Assembly (NCBI GenBank): GCA_002385265.1 | Contig: DGDD01000272.1 | Location: 1-9,255 of the forward strand | DNA length: 9,255 nucleotides | Direction of reading: 5' to 3' | Source: Chitinophagaceae bacterium UBA3961 | Lineage (GTDB): Bacteria; Bacteroidota; Bacteroidia; Chitinophagales; Chitinophagaceae | In this document: piece after piece, positions 1 to 7,088 of the stretch | Layout of the letters: each line of letters begins with the position of its first letter | How positions within the stretch are numbered: the stretch's first letter is position 1 | Notes under the pieces: model-generated | The model's database searches: none | Told to the model about the DNA's origin: nothing | Seen by the model: only the letters and a program-made list of their open reading frames with translations | Translations under genes and position numbers: made by a program

Positions 1-157
1 CGACAATTATGAAGGTGAAGAAGGCGCTGATCATGGTTCAGATATGAATACTGACGTAGCTGATTCAGCTCCTGCAGTTACAGCCCCTGCTCCTGAACCT
101 AGCACCAGTGCAAGTACTTCTGCTAACGATACTACCGAAGAGGTAGACAAATGGTAA
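1..157 (+). CDS. C-terminal tail of an unidentified protein (5' end outside window)
   Basis: An open frame enters from the left edge (first complete codon at base 2) and ends at the TAA at 155-157, giving 51 residues. The visible part is a low-complexity tail. It starts acidic with Gly/Glu/Asp, passes through a stretch rich in Ala, Pro, Ser and Thr, and ends in an acidic patch and the residues VDKW. No catalytic motif or T9SS sorting signature is visible, so no function can be given. Such tails are usually disordered linkers or C-terminal extensions of a folded protein lying upstream. The stop is followed within 25 bases by a strong hairpin terminator, which supports this being the true end of a transcribed gene. 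That it is coding is fairly sure; its identity is unknown. Confidence 0.7.
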   Translation, partial: DNYEGEEGADHGSDMNTDVADSAPAVTAPAPEPSTSASTSANDTTEEVDKW

Positions 158-176
158 TCCAAACTAACTGATATGC

Positions 177-204
177 AAAAGCCCCGCAACTGCGGGGCTT
201 TTTT
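177..204 (+). terminator. Intrinsic terminator, probably bidirectional
   Basis: Perfect 8-bp stem AGCCCCGC / GCGGGGCT (180-187 and 192-199) with loop AACT, preceded by AAAA and followed by a run of six T. It lies 22 bases after the stop of the plus-strand partial gene. The A run on the left arm gives a four-T tail on the minus strand too, so it probably also ends the convergent metalloprotease gene, whose stop is at 213. Confidence 0.93.
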
Positions 205-212
205 GTGCTATT

Positions 213-2876
213 TTAATGCTGTATTGTGGTCTGTCGAGTTGCAATAAGTTTGCCATTGGGGTCATAAATACTCACATAATACAATCCTGATTTTACACTA
301 GAAGTTTCTAGATACATTTGAGATTGATTCCCGGCTGTATTTAGAGTTCTTGACGCAATTAATTGACCATTGCTTGAAAACAGATTAACCAAATACCTCC
401 CTTCAAGGGCTGTTTTCAATTGGATCAACATGCGACTGTTAGCGGGATTTGGTTGAATTGAAATGGTTAGATTTTCTTCTCTCTTCAATAACACTATTTT
501 TGAATATTCAATAGTGCCATCCATATTTTTTACTGCCAAACGATAGAAGTTGTTACCTGGCAAGGGGGTTAAATCTGTATAAGTGGTTTTTGACCCAACG
601 GAAATCGCATCGCTTTGGCCAATTTCTGAGAACAAGATTCCGTCACTACTGCGTTCAATAGCAATACCGAGTACATTTCTAGATTGATCTATAGACCAAT
701 TCAGTTGGTTGTATTTTGGCAAAACGATGCCATTGAAAAAATCAAAGTTTATCGGCAAAAGCGCCGCGCCGGTAAACGTTAGGTTGAAATTGGCCTTAGT
801 GTTCTCGATACCATCGGCTAGCAATAAATAGCTGGTATTAGCAGCTAAACCTGTGATGGTAGTCAATGCACCGTCTCCATCAAATGTCAGTCGTGCAATG
901 GGAGTGGGGAACGCTTGACCCGTTGGGCAGCTTGAAACTTGGTATAAAGCTAATTCTACCCCCTTGGTGAGGTACCCAAATGGTGTGGCACAGGAAGTTG
1001 GAGTGCTTGGAGTTGTGGTATATCCGGCAACGCTCAGGTCTAAACTGCCTCCCACATTATTCGTTCTAAAAGCATAGTAAGCTGTATTGGTAACTCCCAC
1101 GCCAACCCCAGTTGTGGTAACTTGAGTATAGTTGGGATCTACAAAGCGATTTGAAGTGGTATGAACCAGATCAAAGTTTACACTGGTGTTTTTCGACAAA
1201 GCTGTAACCGGAAAGCTTGCCGGGCAATCGTCTTTCGATTCAATGGTTCTGGCCAGTGGGGTCATTTCGGCTGTAGCCAACCCGCAAGGACCACCATAGG
1301 TGTTTCCTTCTTGAGTAGCCAAGTACAAGGCGCCTAAGTGAGCAGAATAGTCGGGACTAACGCGCTTCACCGAATTCACAATGGCGTAGTTCATTAATTT
1401 GCCCGGATTTCTTTGTCCATTTGTGGTTCCTTGGTGCGAATCATTGATATGCCCTAGTTGAATAGCATGCCCTAGTTCGTGAAGCATCACAGTTTCCATA
1501 TCATACTCAGAAGTACTACTACTCATGGGAGGGCAAGGGCCAAGATTGAACGCTACTGAACCGGTGGACACCCCCGTATTTCTTACGATGATGTCAAATT
1601 CCGTTACCTGAGGTTGAGTGCTGGCTACCGGATTACAAGCTGCATAGTAACTATAGCATACTGCCAGTACCCCATTTGGAAGCGGTGTTACTCCTGTGCC
1701 GGCATTGGTGTTATCAAAAACAGCCAGATTTACACCGTCACTTTGTACCGTTTGAGTAGCTGTTGTAGTAGCACTGATGCTGAAATTGATACCTGCTGTT
1801 TCTCTCCAAGTGTTTACAGCTCGCTCTAATGTTGCTTTCGCGGGTGAAGTGTCAAAGTTTACTCCTGATCCGGTAGTACTTGTGCTTAATTGAATAGAGT
1901 AACCGCCACTGCCATTATCATTCATTAAATTAGCCTCACGTATTACAGTGCCGGATGAAAAGGCAATATTCGTTACGTTGTACAAAACCGTTAAAGTACT
2001 GGGTGATGAAGTGGTTGCTCCGGATGCATCCATTACAATGAAAGAACCGGTGCCGGCACCTCCGGGCACTCTAACCTGTATACTGGTATTTGTCCACGAA
2101 ATAATATAAGGACTGGTGGCTGATACGCCTGTATAACTTCCTCCCGCGCCGTCATTGGCATCATCGAAATAAACGGCAGCAGAACCCGTGGCCGTTCCAA
2201 AATCGGTACCTGTAATGGTAAGAATATTGTTGGTGGGGTCGTTTAAAGCTCCTGCATATACGGTGCTTGGCGAAAATCCGGTGATTCCTAAAACATTCAC
2301 ACCTGATTTTGAAATGGGAGCCACTAGACTGTTTTTCGATTCAAGTGATCTGTATTCAAGACCTGTTTGTTTGGTTACAGCTGTATATAATTCTTGTTCA
2401 ATACTTGAATAATGTGCGAAAGGTGCATGAGCCGATTGATCCCATTCATTGTATTTTAAAAATCCTTGCGCACTTGAATAAATGTCTAAAAGGGTATTTC
2501 CGGTGGTAGGACTTTTCAATCTGTGTATCGTAGGCGCGCAAAAGAACATTCCGAAATCACCTTTTTCTAAATGCAATAATTCGCTGGCATGAATGGCTTG
2601 ACCGTCAACAGTACCACCTACCGTCATTACTTCCACTAAATTCTTTTCTAAACTTCCTTTAAATATTTTAGAAACAACGATCGTATTGCTGGTCAAAATC
2701 ATCGTATGTTCAGGGTTCCAGAAGCTGGTTTGTTCGGCAACCCTACCTTCAACGATTAGCGACGAAGCGCCCACTTTTTCAGAAAATGTTACGGGAGTTA
2801 GACTCTGCGCATCAGCAGTTTTGATGCCAGCAAAAAGCAGTCCTATGATTAAGGACAGCAAAAGGTTTTTCTTCAT
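213..2876 (-). CDS. Secreted zinc metalloprotease (matrixin/metzincin-like) with IPT/TIG domain and T9SS sorting domain
   Basis: This 887-residue protein is predicted to be exported and to cleave proteins outside the cell. Residues 1-24 are a signal peptide ending ADAQ. Residues about 25-175 form a beta-rich N-terminal domain. About 195-297 resemble an IPT/TIG immunoglobulin-like domain. The protease domain spans about 300-530: the zinc motif is HELGHAIQLGH at 466-476 (Glu467 catalytic; His466, His470 and His476 as ligands) and LMNYA at 494-498 is a plausible Met-turn. About 563-702 look like a PPC-type beta-sandwich, 705-797 like a fibronectin-III module (ERSSDG at 741-746), and 804-887 like a type A T9SS sorting domain (IQPNP, then SGLYYVSI). 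Position 8 of the zinc motif is Gln rather than the usual metzincin Gly. It lies 77 bp behind the small secreted gene, in the same direction. Substrate is unknown. The protease call is firm, the family assignment moderately so. Confidence 0.88.
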   Translation of the reverse strand: MKKNLLLSLIIGLLFAGIKTADAQSLTPVTFSEKVGASSLIVEGRVAEQTSFWNPEHTMILTSNTIVVSKIFKGSLEKNLVEVMTVGGTVDGQAIHASELLHLEKGDFGMFFCAPTIHRLKSPTTGNTLLDIYSSAQGFLKYNEWDQSAHAPFAHYSSIEQELYTAVTKQTGLEYRSLESKNSLVAPISKSGVNVLGITGFSPSTVYAGALNDPTNNILTITGTDFGTATGSAAVYFDDANDGAGGSYTGVSATSPYIISWTNTSIQVRVPGGAGTGSFIVMDASGATTSSPSTLTVLYNVTNIAFSSGTVIREANLMNDNGSGGYSIQLSTSTTGSGVNFDTSPAKATLERAVNTWRETAGINFSISATTTATQTVQSDGVNLAVFDNTNAGTGVTPLPNGVLAVCYSYYAACNPVASTQPQVTEFDIIVRNTGVSTGSVAFNLGPCPPMSSSTSEYDMETVMLHELGHAIQLGHINDSHQGTTNGQRNPGKLMNYAIVNSVKRVSPDYSAHLGALYLATQEGNTYGGPCGLATAEMTPLARTIESKDDCPASFPVTALSKNTSVNFDLVHTTSNRFVDPNYTQVTTTGVGVGVTNTAYYAFRTNNVGGSLDLSVAGYTTTPSTPTSCATPFGYLTKGVELALYQVSSCPTGQAFPTPIARLTFDGDGALTTITGLAANTSYLLLADGIENTKANFNLTFTGAALLPINFDFFNGIVLPKYNQLNWSIDQSRNVLGIAIERSSDGILFSEIGQSDAISVGSKTTYTDLTPLPGNNFYRLAVKNMDGTIEYSKIVLLKREENLTISIQPNPANSRMLIQLKTALEGRYLVNLFSSNGQLIASRTLNTAGNQSQMYLETSSVKSGLYYVSIYDPNGKLIATRQTTIQH

Positions 2877-2909
2877 AAACCGGTCGTTATATAAGTAGGT
2901 ATTGGATGG

Positions 2910-2926
2910 TCAGGCTTTTGGCCTGA
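2910..2926 (-). repeat. Perfect inverted repeat in the gap before the metalloprotease gene
   Basis: TCAGGC and GCCTGA form a perfect 6-bp stem with a 5-base loop between the small secreted gene and the metalloprotease gene. Read on the minus strand no T run follows, so it is a poor classical terminator. It could be a processing or attenuation hairpin that separates expression of the two genes, or chance. The role is inference only. Confidence 0.4.
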
Positions 2927-2953
2927 TTATTAACAACTTTAAACGCTCCCGAT

Positions 2954-3319
2954 CTACCGATATTGTGAGGGTAAATCCTTATTTGGCATTTCACTTCTAA
3001 AGCTCTCTGAAGGCTTTACAACAGGCATGGGAGCCAGTCCCTGTAACGTAGGCAAAACTAAAGGCATGCCATCCAATTGGCTTATTAGCAACTGATACGC
3101 CAACAACGGCAATTTTACTTCGGAACTTGGGAATAGTCTAGCTTCAGGTGTTCTTTGTAATGGGTTGATTATGTTTTTGTTATGATTTATCCGGAGAACC
3201 GAACCCGGCTTGATTTCTGTAATTATAGACAATGGATTCAGCTTTGGCTTGCGTTCCAATTGTGATTGAGCAGTTATGCCAAGACATAGAAAGCCCAACA
3301 AAAACAGATAATTTTTCAT
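2954..3319 (-). CDS. Small secreted protein of unknown function
   Basis: A 121-residue protein not recognised as any known family. Residues 1-19 are a clear signal peptide (MKNYLF, a Leu/Gly/Phe core, then ITAQSQ), so the product should reach the periplasm or beyond. The mature part is short, rich in Pro, Leu and Ser, basic near its start (ERKPKLN), without cysteines, transmembrane segments or a recognisable T9SS sorting domain. A Leu/Pro-rich centre (about 67-95) contains several LPL/VLP-like pieces. Its ATG lies 22 bp after the pgi stop on the same strand, so co-transcription with pgi is likely. The metalloprotease follows 77 bp later. The antisense frame over its start is a shadow: only this strand gives a signal peptide. 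It is probably a real gene, but function is open. Confidence 0.72.
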   Translation of the reverse strand: MKNYLFLLGFLCLGITAQSQLERKPKLNPLSIITEIKPGSVLRINHNKNIINPLQRTPEARLFPSSEVKLPLLAYQLLISQLDGMPLVLPTLQGLAPMPVVKPSESFRSEMPNKDLPSQYR

Positions 3320-3341
3320 GGCAATCTTGTTTGCAATTAAG

Positions 3342-5000
3342 TTACAAACTTTTTCTCAAAGACTTAAAGCTGTTGATCAAGCCATTGGTGGAACTGTCGT
3401 GGCCTGAAACAATTTCATCGGATCCCAACTCCGGTAAAATGGTATTGGCCAATTGTTTTCCTAATTCTACACCCCATTGATCGAAACTGTAAATATTCCA
3501 AATTATCCCTTGAACGAATATCTTATGCTCGTATGCTGCCACCAATTGCCCCAAAGTGAAGGGTGTTATTTTCTTGATCAGGATGCTATTGCTGGGGTGG
3601 TTTCCTTCAAAAATTTTGAAAGGCACCAATGGAAGATATTTCTCTTTTGGTACACCTGCTTTTTCAAATTCTGCCACAACCGTTGCTTCGTTTTTACCAT
3701 TCATTAATGCTTCTGTTTGTGCAAAGAAGTTTGACATCAGTTTGTTGTGGTGATCGCCAATTGGGTTATGACTGATAGCAGGAGCTATGAAATCGCATGG
3801 AATTAAAAGAGTGCCTTGATGAATCAACTGATAAAAGGCGTGTTGTCCGTTTGTACCCGGCTCGCCCCAAATAATTGGCCCTGTTGCATAATTGACGATG
3901 TTACCATTTCTGTCGACCGATTTACCGTTGCTCTCCATATTTCCCTGCTGAAAGTAGGCGGCAAAGCGATGTAAATATTGATCGTAAGGTAGAATAGCTT
4001 CGCTTTGTGCTCCAAAGAAATTAGTATACCATGCTCCAATGAGTGCCATCAGAATGGGGATATTGTTTTCGAAGGTGCTTGTACGGAAATGTTCATCTGT
4101 GAAATGAGCGCCTTTCAATAATTCTTCAAAATGAGTGTATCCTATTGTTAATGCAATGGATAAACCGATTGCACTCCACAAAGAATAGCGACCTCCAACC
4201 CAATCCCAAAATTGAAACATGTTGGCTTTGTCAATTCCGAACTTCACCACTTCTTTTTCATTTGTTGAAAGTGCGGCAAAATGAAGTGCAATAGCTGCTT
4301 CAGAAGCACCTGAGTTCAAAAACCAAGCTCTGGCAGAATGTGCATTGGTCATGGTTTCTTGCGTAGTAAATGTTTTTGATGCAATCAAAAACAAGGTTTC
4401 TTCAGGGTTAATTTTCTTCAATGTTTCCGCTATATGAGTACCGTCAACATTCGAAACAAAATGAACTTGTATACCCGGAACCCAATAGGGGCGGAGGGCT
4501 TCTGTAACCATATAAGGACCTAAATCGCTTCCGCCAATTCCAATGTTTACTATAGTGGTGATTTTTTTCCCGGTATGACCTTTCCAGGCACCTGAATGAA
4601 CGCTTTCGCAGAAAAGCTTCATCTGATTCAGCACCGATTTCACATCCGGCATCACATTTTTTCCATCAACTAAAATTGGACGTTCTGAAAAATTGCGAAG
4701 TGCAGTGTGCAGAACAGCCCGGTTTTCGGTTACATTGATTGCTTCCCCGGAAAACATTGCGCTAATAGCAGTTTCTACGCCACATTCTTTTGCCCAACTT
4801 ATCAATAATGCTACCGTTTCTTTAGTTATATGATTTTTAGAAAAATCATAAATGATGTCTCCATGTGTTCTTGAATAATTTTCAAAACGATTGGCTTCAC
4901 TTTCAAACAAGCTTTTCAAGTGGATGCTTTTCATTTTCGAAAAATGATCATTCAATTTAGACCACGACGCGGTGTTGGTTGGATTGATAGAAGGTAACAT
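3342..5000 (-). CDS. pgi: Glucose-6-phosphate isomerase
   Basis: Interconverts glucose 6-phosphate and fructose 6-phosphate in the cytoplasm, at the second step of glycolysis and in gluconeogenesis. The 552 residues match the long bacterial/eukaryotic PGI form of about 550. Both family signatures are intact: [14 protein letters not shown] at 266-279, and [18 protein letters not shown] at 498-515. The sugar-phosphate region has [11 protein letters not shown] (152-162) and SKTFTTQET (208-216). Catalytic residues by comparison with the rabbit enzyme are Glu356 in NMESNGKS, His387 in [11 protein letters not shown] and Lys515 in GVELGK. The Glu-to-His spacing of 31 is the same as in the rabbit protein. 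The ATG at 4998-5000 gives the usual N-terminus (short lead, then SWxKL). It is the first of three same-strand genes; a promoter should lie in 5001-5170. No damage is seen. Confidence 0.98.
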   Translation of the reverse strand: MLPSINPTNTASWSKLNDHFSKMKSIHLKSLFESEANRFENYSRTHGDIIYDFSKNHITKETVALLISWAKECGVETAISAMFSGEAINVTENRAVLHTALRNFSERPILVDGKNVMPDVKSVLNQMKLFCESVHSGAWKGHTGKKITTIVNIGIGGSDLGPYMVTEALRPYWVPGIQVHFVSNVDGTHIAETLKKINPEETLFLIASKTFTTQETMTNAHSARAWFLNSGASEAAIALHFAALSTNEKEVVKFGIDKANMFQFWDWVGGRYSLWSAIGLSIALTIGYTHFEELLKGAHFTDEHFRTSTFENNIPILMALIGAWYTNFFGAQSEAILPYDQYLHRFAAYFQQGNMESNGKSVDRNGNIVNYATGPIIWGEPGTNGQHAFYQLIHQGTLLIPCDFIAPAISHNPIGDHHNKLMSNFFAQTEALMNGKNEATVVAEFEKAGVPKEKYLPLVPFKIFEGNHPSNSILIKKITPFTLGQLVAAYEHKIFVQGIIWNIYSFDQWGVELGKQLANTILPELGSDEIVSGHDSSTNGLINSFKSLRKSL

Positions 5001-5170
5001 AGCTCTTTTATAATTGCTGCGAAATTACGAAAACAAGACCAACATATTATTCTAATATAAGTGCTTTCTTATATTTTGTAGAAATAAACAACTGTTCGCT
5101 TGTGCTTCACTTACTAGAAAAAGATTTTGATGCGTTATGAAGGCAACTAACCCTTCAAATATCCAAATCT
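5001..5170. promoter_or_regulatory. Divergent intergenic control region (pgi / small T9SS-type protein)
   Basis: These 170 bases separate pgi (minus) from the secreted gene at 5171 (plus) and must hold both promoters. I find no clean match to the Bacteroidota consensus (TTTG about 33 and TAnnTTTG about 7 bases before the transcript start). The nearest are TATATTTTG near 5071 on the plus strand (one base too long) and TAATTTCG near 5020 on the minus strand (one mismatch). A perfect AT-only palindrome, ATATTA-ttc-TAATAT, lies at 5044-5058 and could be an operator, though such AT-rich repeats also arise by chance. Confidence 0.4.
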
Positions 5171-5836
5171 ATGAAGCAAATTCAACTCATTTTAGCTACT
5201 TTTTTTCCGCTTCTAATCGTTTTTACCGCAGAAGCAAATCACTCTAGTAGTTTTGGAGTGAACAGTGTTGTAATAAAGAGTTTTGTTGCTTCATCTGATG
5301 GGAAGACCACTAAAGTTGCATGGGAACTTGAAGAACTCGACCTTGATGTAACTTGCGCCTTAGAGCGCAGTGTGGATGGGATGAAGTTTTACACAGTAAC
5401 AAGCTATGAGTTACAAAAAGGCTTTTCTGGCGCTATGAAAGCGACAGATGAGAACGTTAAACCTGGTACTTATTTTTATCGCTTATTCGTTTCGAAAAAT
5501 GGATATCTCCCATTTGTATCAAACGTTGTAACGATCAAAATTGAAGGCAATCCTTTTTCAGAACAACATTTTAAAGTGCAGAATCCATTTCAAAGCAGTA
5601 TTCAAATTTCCGGTGTTTGGCCCACAGCAAATACCATTGTAGAAATAGCCGATATGTTTGGTCATGTGCGCCAAGTAAGTACATTTCAATCGGCTGGTGG
5701 CGACAATCAAGCTACCATTACAACTTCGGGTTTAGGTAACGGTATTTATATTCTTCGCGTTAAAGAAGCCACTATTAACGGAAGAACGTTGTTTACAAAA
5801 CGAGTTATGAAACAGGCATCCAGCGCCTCTTTCTAA
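5171..5836 (+). CDS. Small secreted protein with fibronectin-like module and T9SS-like C-terminal domain
   Basis: A 221-residue exported protein without an enzymatic domain. Residues 1-22 are a signal peptide (MKQIQ, hydrophobic core, then TAEA). About 32-123 form a fibronectin-III-like beta module with the ALERSVDGMKF and FYRLFVS...VSNVV features common in T9SS cargo. About 134-215 resemble a type A sorting domain: QNPF at the start, IVEIADMFGHV in the middle, LGNGIYILRV near the end and FTKRVMK at the close. Two oddities stand out. The usual PNP-type opening is reduced to NPF, and six residues (ASSASF) follow the normal end point. Transport by Sec then T9SS is inferred from the domain, not proven. 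It is a single-gene unit between a divergent promoter region and its own terminator. It could be an adhesion or structural surface protein; the specific role is unknown. Confidence 0.82.
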   Translation: MKQIQLILATFFPLLIVFTAEANHSSSFGVNSVVIKSFVASSDGKTTKVAWELEELDLDVTCALERSVDGMKFYTVTSYELQKGFSGAMKATDENVKPGTYFYRLFVSKNGYLPFVSNVVTIKIEGNPFSEQHFKVQNPFQSSIQISGVWPTANTIVEIADMFGHVRQVSTFQSAGGDNQATITTSGLGNGIYILRVKEATINGRTLFTKRVMKQASSASF

Positions 5837-5861
5837 ATTTTTCTCAGTAAACTGAACGTAT

Positions 5862-5898
5862 AAGGGCGTACCTATGGGGCGCCCTTTACGATTTTTTT
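5862..5898 (+). terminator. Intrinsic terminator after the small T9SS-type gene
   Basis: A 7-bp perfect stem, AAGGGCG (5862-5868) and CGCCCTT (5880-5886), with an 11-base loop. Five bases later comes a run of seven T (5892-5898). It lies 26 bases after the stop codon of the upstream plus-strand gene. The right arm reaches the stop codon of the convergent threonine aldolase gene (5886-5888), so the two 3' ends are packed tightly. On the minus strand no T run follows the stem, so it is at best weak for the aldolase. Confidence 0.78.
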
Positions 5899-6902
5899 AT
5901 CTGTTCAAGTGTATAGTCAACCATTTCTTTTGTTACATCTAAATGCAATACCAATCGAACTTGCATTGGCGCCATCGCAATAGCTAGAATTCCCTTCTCC
6001 TTGAGAGATGCCACTATTGAAGCTCCCGAATGAGGCGCTGCCACTTCAAAAATGATGATATTGGTTTTTACCGGATACACTTCTTTACAATATTGTTTGT
6101 GACTAATTGCGTCGGCAATTAATTGCGCGTGCGCATGGTCGTCAGCCAATCGATCAATATGATGATCCAGTGCATAAACTCCGGCTGCTGCCATATACCC
6201 GGCTTGCCTCAAACCACCTCCCATCACTTTTCGAATCCTTCTCGATTTTTTAATGTAAGCTGCGGAGCCCATCAAAATACTTCCCATTGGGCAACCCAAT
6301 CCTTTGTTCAGGCAAATTGAAATGCTGTCGAATTTCTCTCCAATTTCATGCGGCCGTTGTCCTGCAGCAACCATCGCGTTGAACAATCGAGCTCCGTCTA
6401 AATGAAGTTTCAAATCATGTTTTTCGCACACCGCTTTTATTTCGGCTAAACTGTGTAAATCGTAATAATTGCCGCCACCTCTATTGGTACTGTTTTCCAA
6501 ACTTACCAAACGAGAAATAGGGCGGTGTATATCATCGGGGTTTATCGCTTCTTCAATTTGATGCGCTTTTACTTTCCCCTGAACACCTTCCAAAAGTTTG
6601 ACCTGACAACCGGCGTTTACGGCAATACCTCCTCCTTCATATAAATATACATGCGATGTTTTCTCACATATTACTTCGTCGCCAGGATTGGTATGAGCAC
6701 GAATACCAATTTGATTACTCATGGTACCACTGGGGCAGTATAATGCAGCTTCCATCCCAAAAAGTTCAGCAGCTTTTCTTTCTAATGCATTTACAGTGGG
6801 GTCTTCACCAAATACATCATCACCAACGGAAGCTTTTACAATGGATTCCATCATAGCAGGGGTTGGCTTCGTGAAAGTGTCGGAACGAAAATCAACTATC
6901 AT
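5886..6902 (-). CDS. ltaE: Low-specificity L-threonine aldolase (PLP-dependent)
   Basis: Splits L-threonine or L-allo-threonine into glycine and acetaldehyde in the cytoplasm, giving a route to glycine. It is a fold-type I PLP enzyme of the beta-eliminating lyase group. With the start used here it has 338 residues, against 333 for E. coli LtaE. The N-terminus MIVDFRSDTFTKPTPAM matches the E. coli MIDLRSDT opening, so ATG 6900-6902 is chosen. An in-frame ATG at 6953 would add 17 residues (rich in Phe, Leu and Lys) not typical of the family. Key residues: His84 in KTSHVYLYEGGG stacking on the cofactor, Asp169 and Arg172 in HLDGARLFNA, and the Schiff-base Lys200 in CLNKGLGCPMGS, followed by GGGLRQAGYMAAAG. 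VGDDVFGEDPTVN near the start is also conserved. All catalytic positions are intact. It appears monocistronic, with its promoter in the gap before 7089. Confidence 0.95.
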   Translation of the reverse strand: MIVDFRSDTFTKPTPAMMESIVKASVGDDVFGEDPTVNALERKAAELFGMEAALYCPSGTMSNQIGIRAHTNPGDEVICEKTSHVYLYEGGGIAVNAGCQVKLLEGVQGKVKAHQIEEAINPDDIHRPISRLVSLENSTNRGGGNYYDLHSLAEIKAVCEKHDLKLHLDGARLFNAMVAAGQRPHEIGEKFDSISICLNKGLGCPMGSILMGSAAYIKKSRRIRKVMGGGLRQAGYMAAAGVYALDHHIDRLADDHAHAQLIADAISHKQYCKEVYPVKTNIIIFEVAAPHSGASIVASLKEKGILAIAMAPMQVRLVLHLDVTKEMVDYTLEQIKKS

Positions 6903-7088
6903 TTTCAATTTTTTTAAGTGCATAAAGAGCACCGTAAATGTATTGAAAATCACGGATATAGGTTTTGGTTGGCAGTCCCCTTGTCAAAAAAAAGTAAAAA
7001 TTTTCCATCTGAACGGTTAAACTTTCAAGCATGGTTCCATTCCTAGGTACGTTGATTTTTTCCAGAAAACACAAAAAAAATTAAAGCC
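6903..7088. promoter_or_regulatory. Divergent intergenic region (ltaE / lipoprotein)
   Basis: These 186 bases between two divergent starts should carry both promoters. On the minus strand TACATTTA (about 6936-6943) matches TAnnTTT but lacks the final G and has no clear upstream partner. On the plus strand no good match is seen. Both starts have A-rich leaders instead of Shine-Dalgarno sites: an A run seven bases before the ltaE ATG, and ACAAAAAAAATTAAAGCC before the lipoprotein ATG. This is typical of Bacteroidota translation starts. A minus-strand frame from a TTG at 7074 to 6892 overlaps the ltaE start in another frame and is not accepted as a gene. Confidence 0.45.

Noticed and set aside
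1614..2898. Four short plus-strand open frames (1614-1829, 2188-2412, 2309-2509, 2686-2898) opposite the metalloprotease gene
   Set aside because: They lie antisense to a gene with clear domain structure, have no leader, no recognisable motif and odd composition; they are shadows.
3232..3753. Plus-strand frames opposite the small secreted gene and the 3' part of pgi
   Set aside because: Antisense to pgi or to the signal peptide of the small secreted protein; no family resemblance or translation signals.
3824..4039. Minus-strand 71-codon frame inside pgi
   Set aside because: Same strand but a different frame from intact catalytic pgi sequence; no motif.
6123..7020. Plus-strand frames at 6123-6320, 6656-6856 and 6721-7020
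   Set aside because: Opposite the intact threonine aldolase gene, Cys/His/Gln-rich composition typical of antisense frames, no support.
6892..7074. A 60-codon minus-strand frame upstream of and overlapping the ltaE start, considered as a leader peptide
   Set aside because: Starts at a TTG, overlaps ltaE in another frame for only a few codons, shows no regulatory run of codons or attenuator hairpin; treated as promoter DNA.
7041..7088. A runs and T runs around 6985-6995 and 7071-7083, considered as terminators or slippery sites
   Set aside because: No stem precedes them and they lie in a divergent promoter region; A-rich leaders are normal before Bacteroidota starts.
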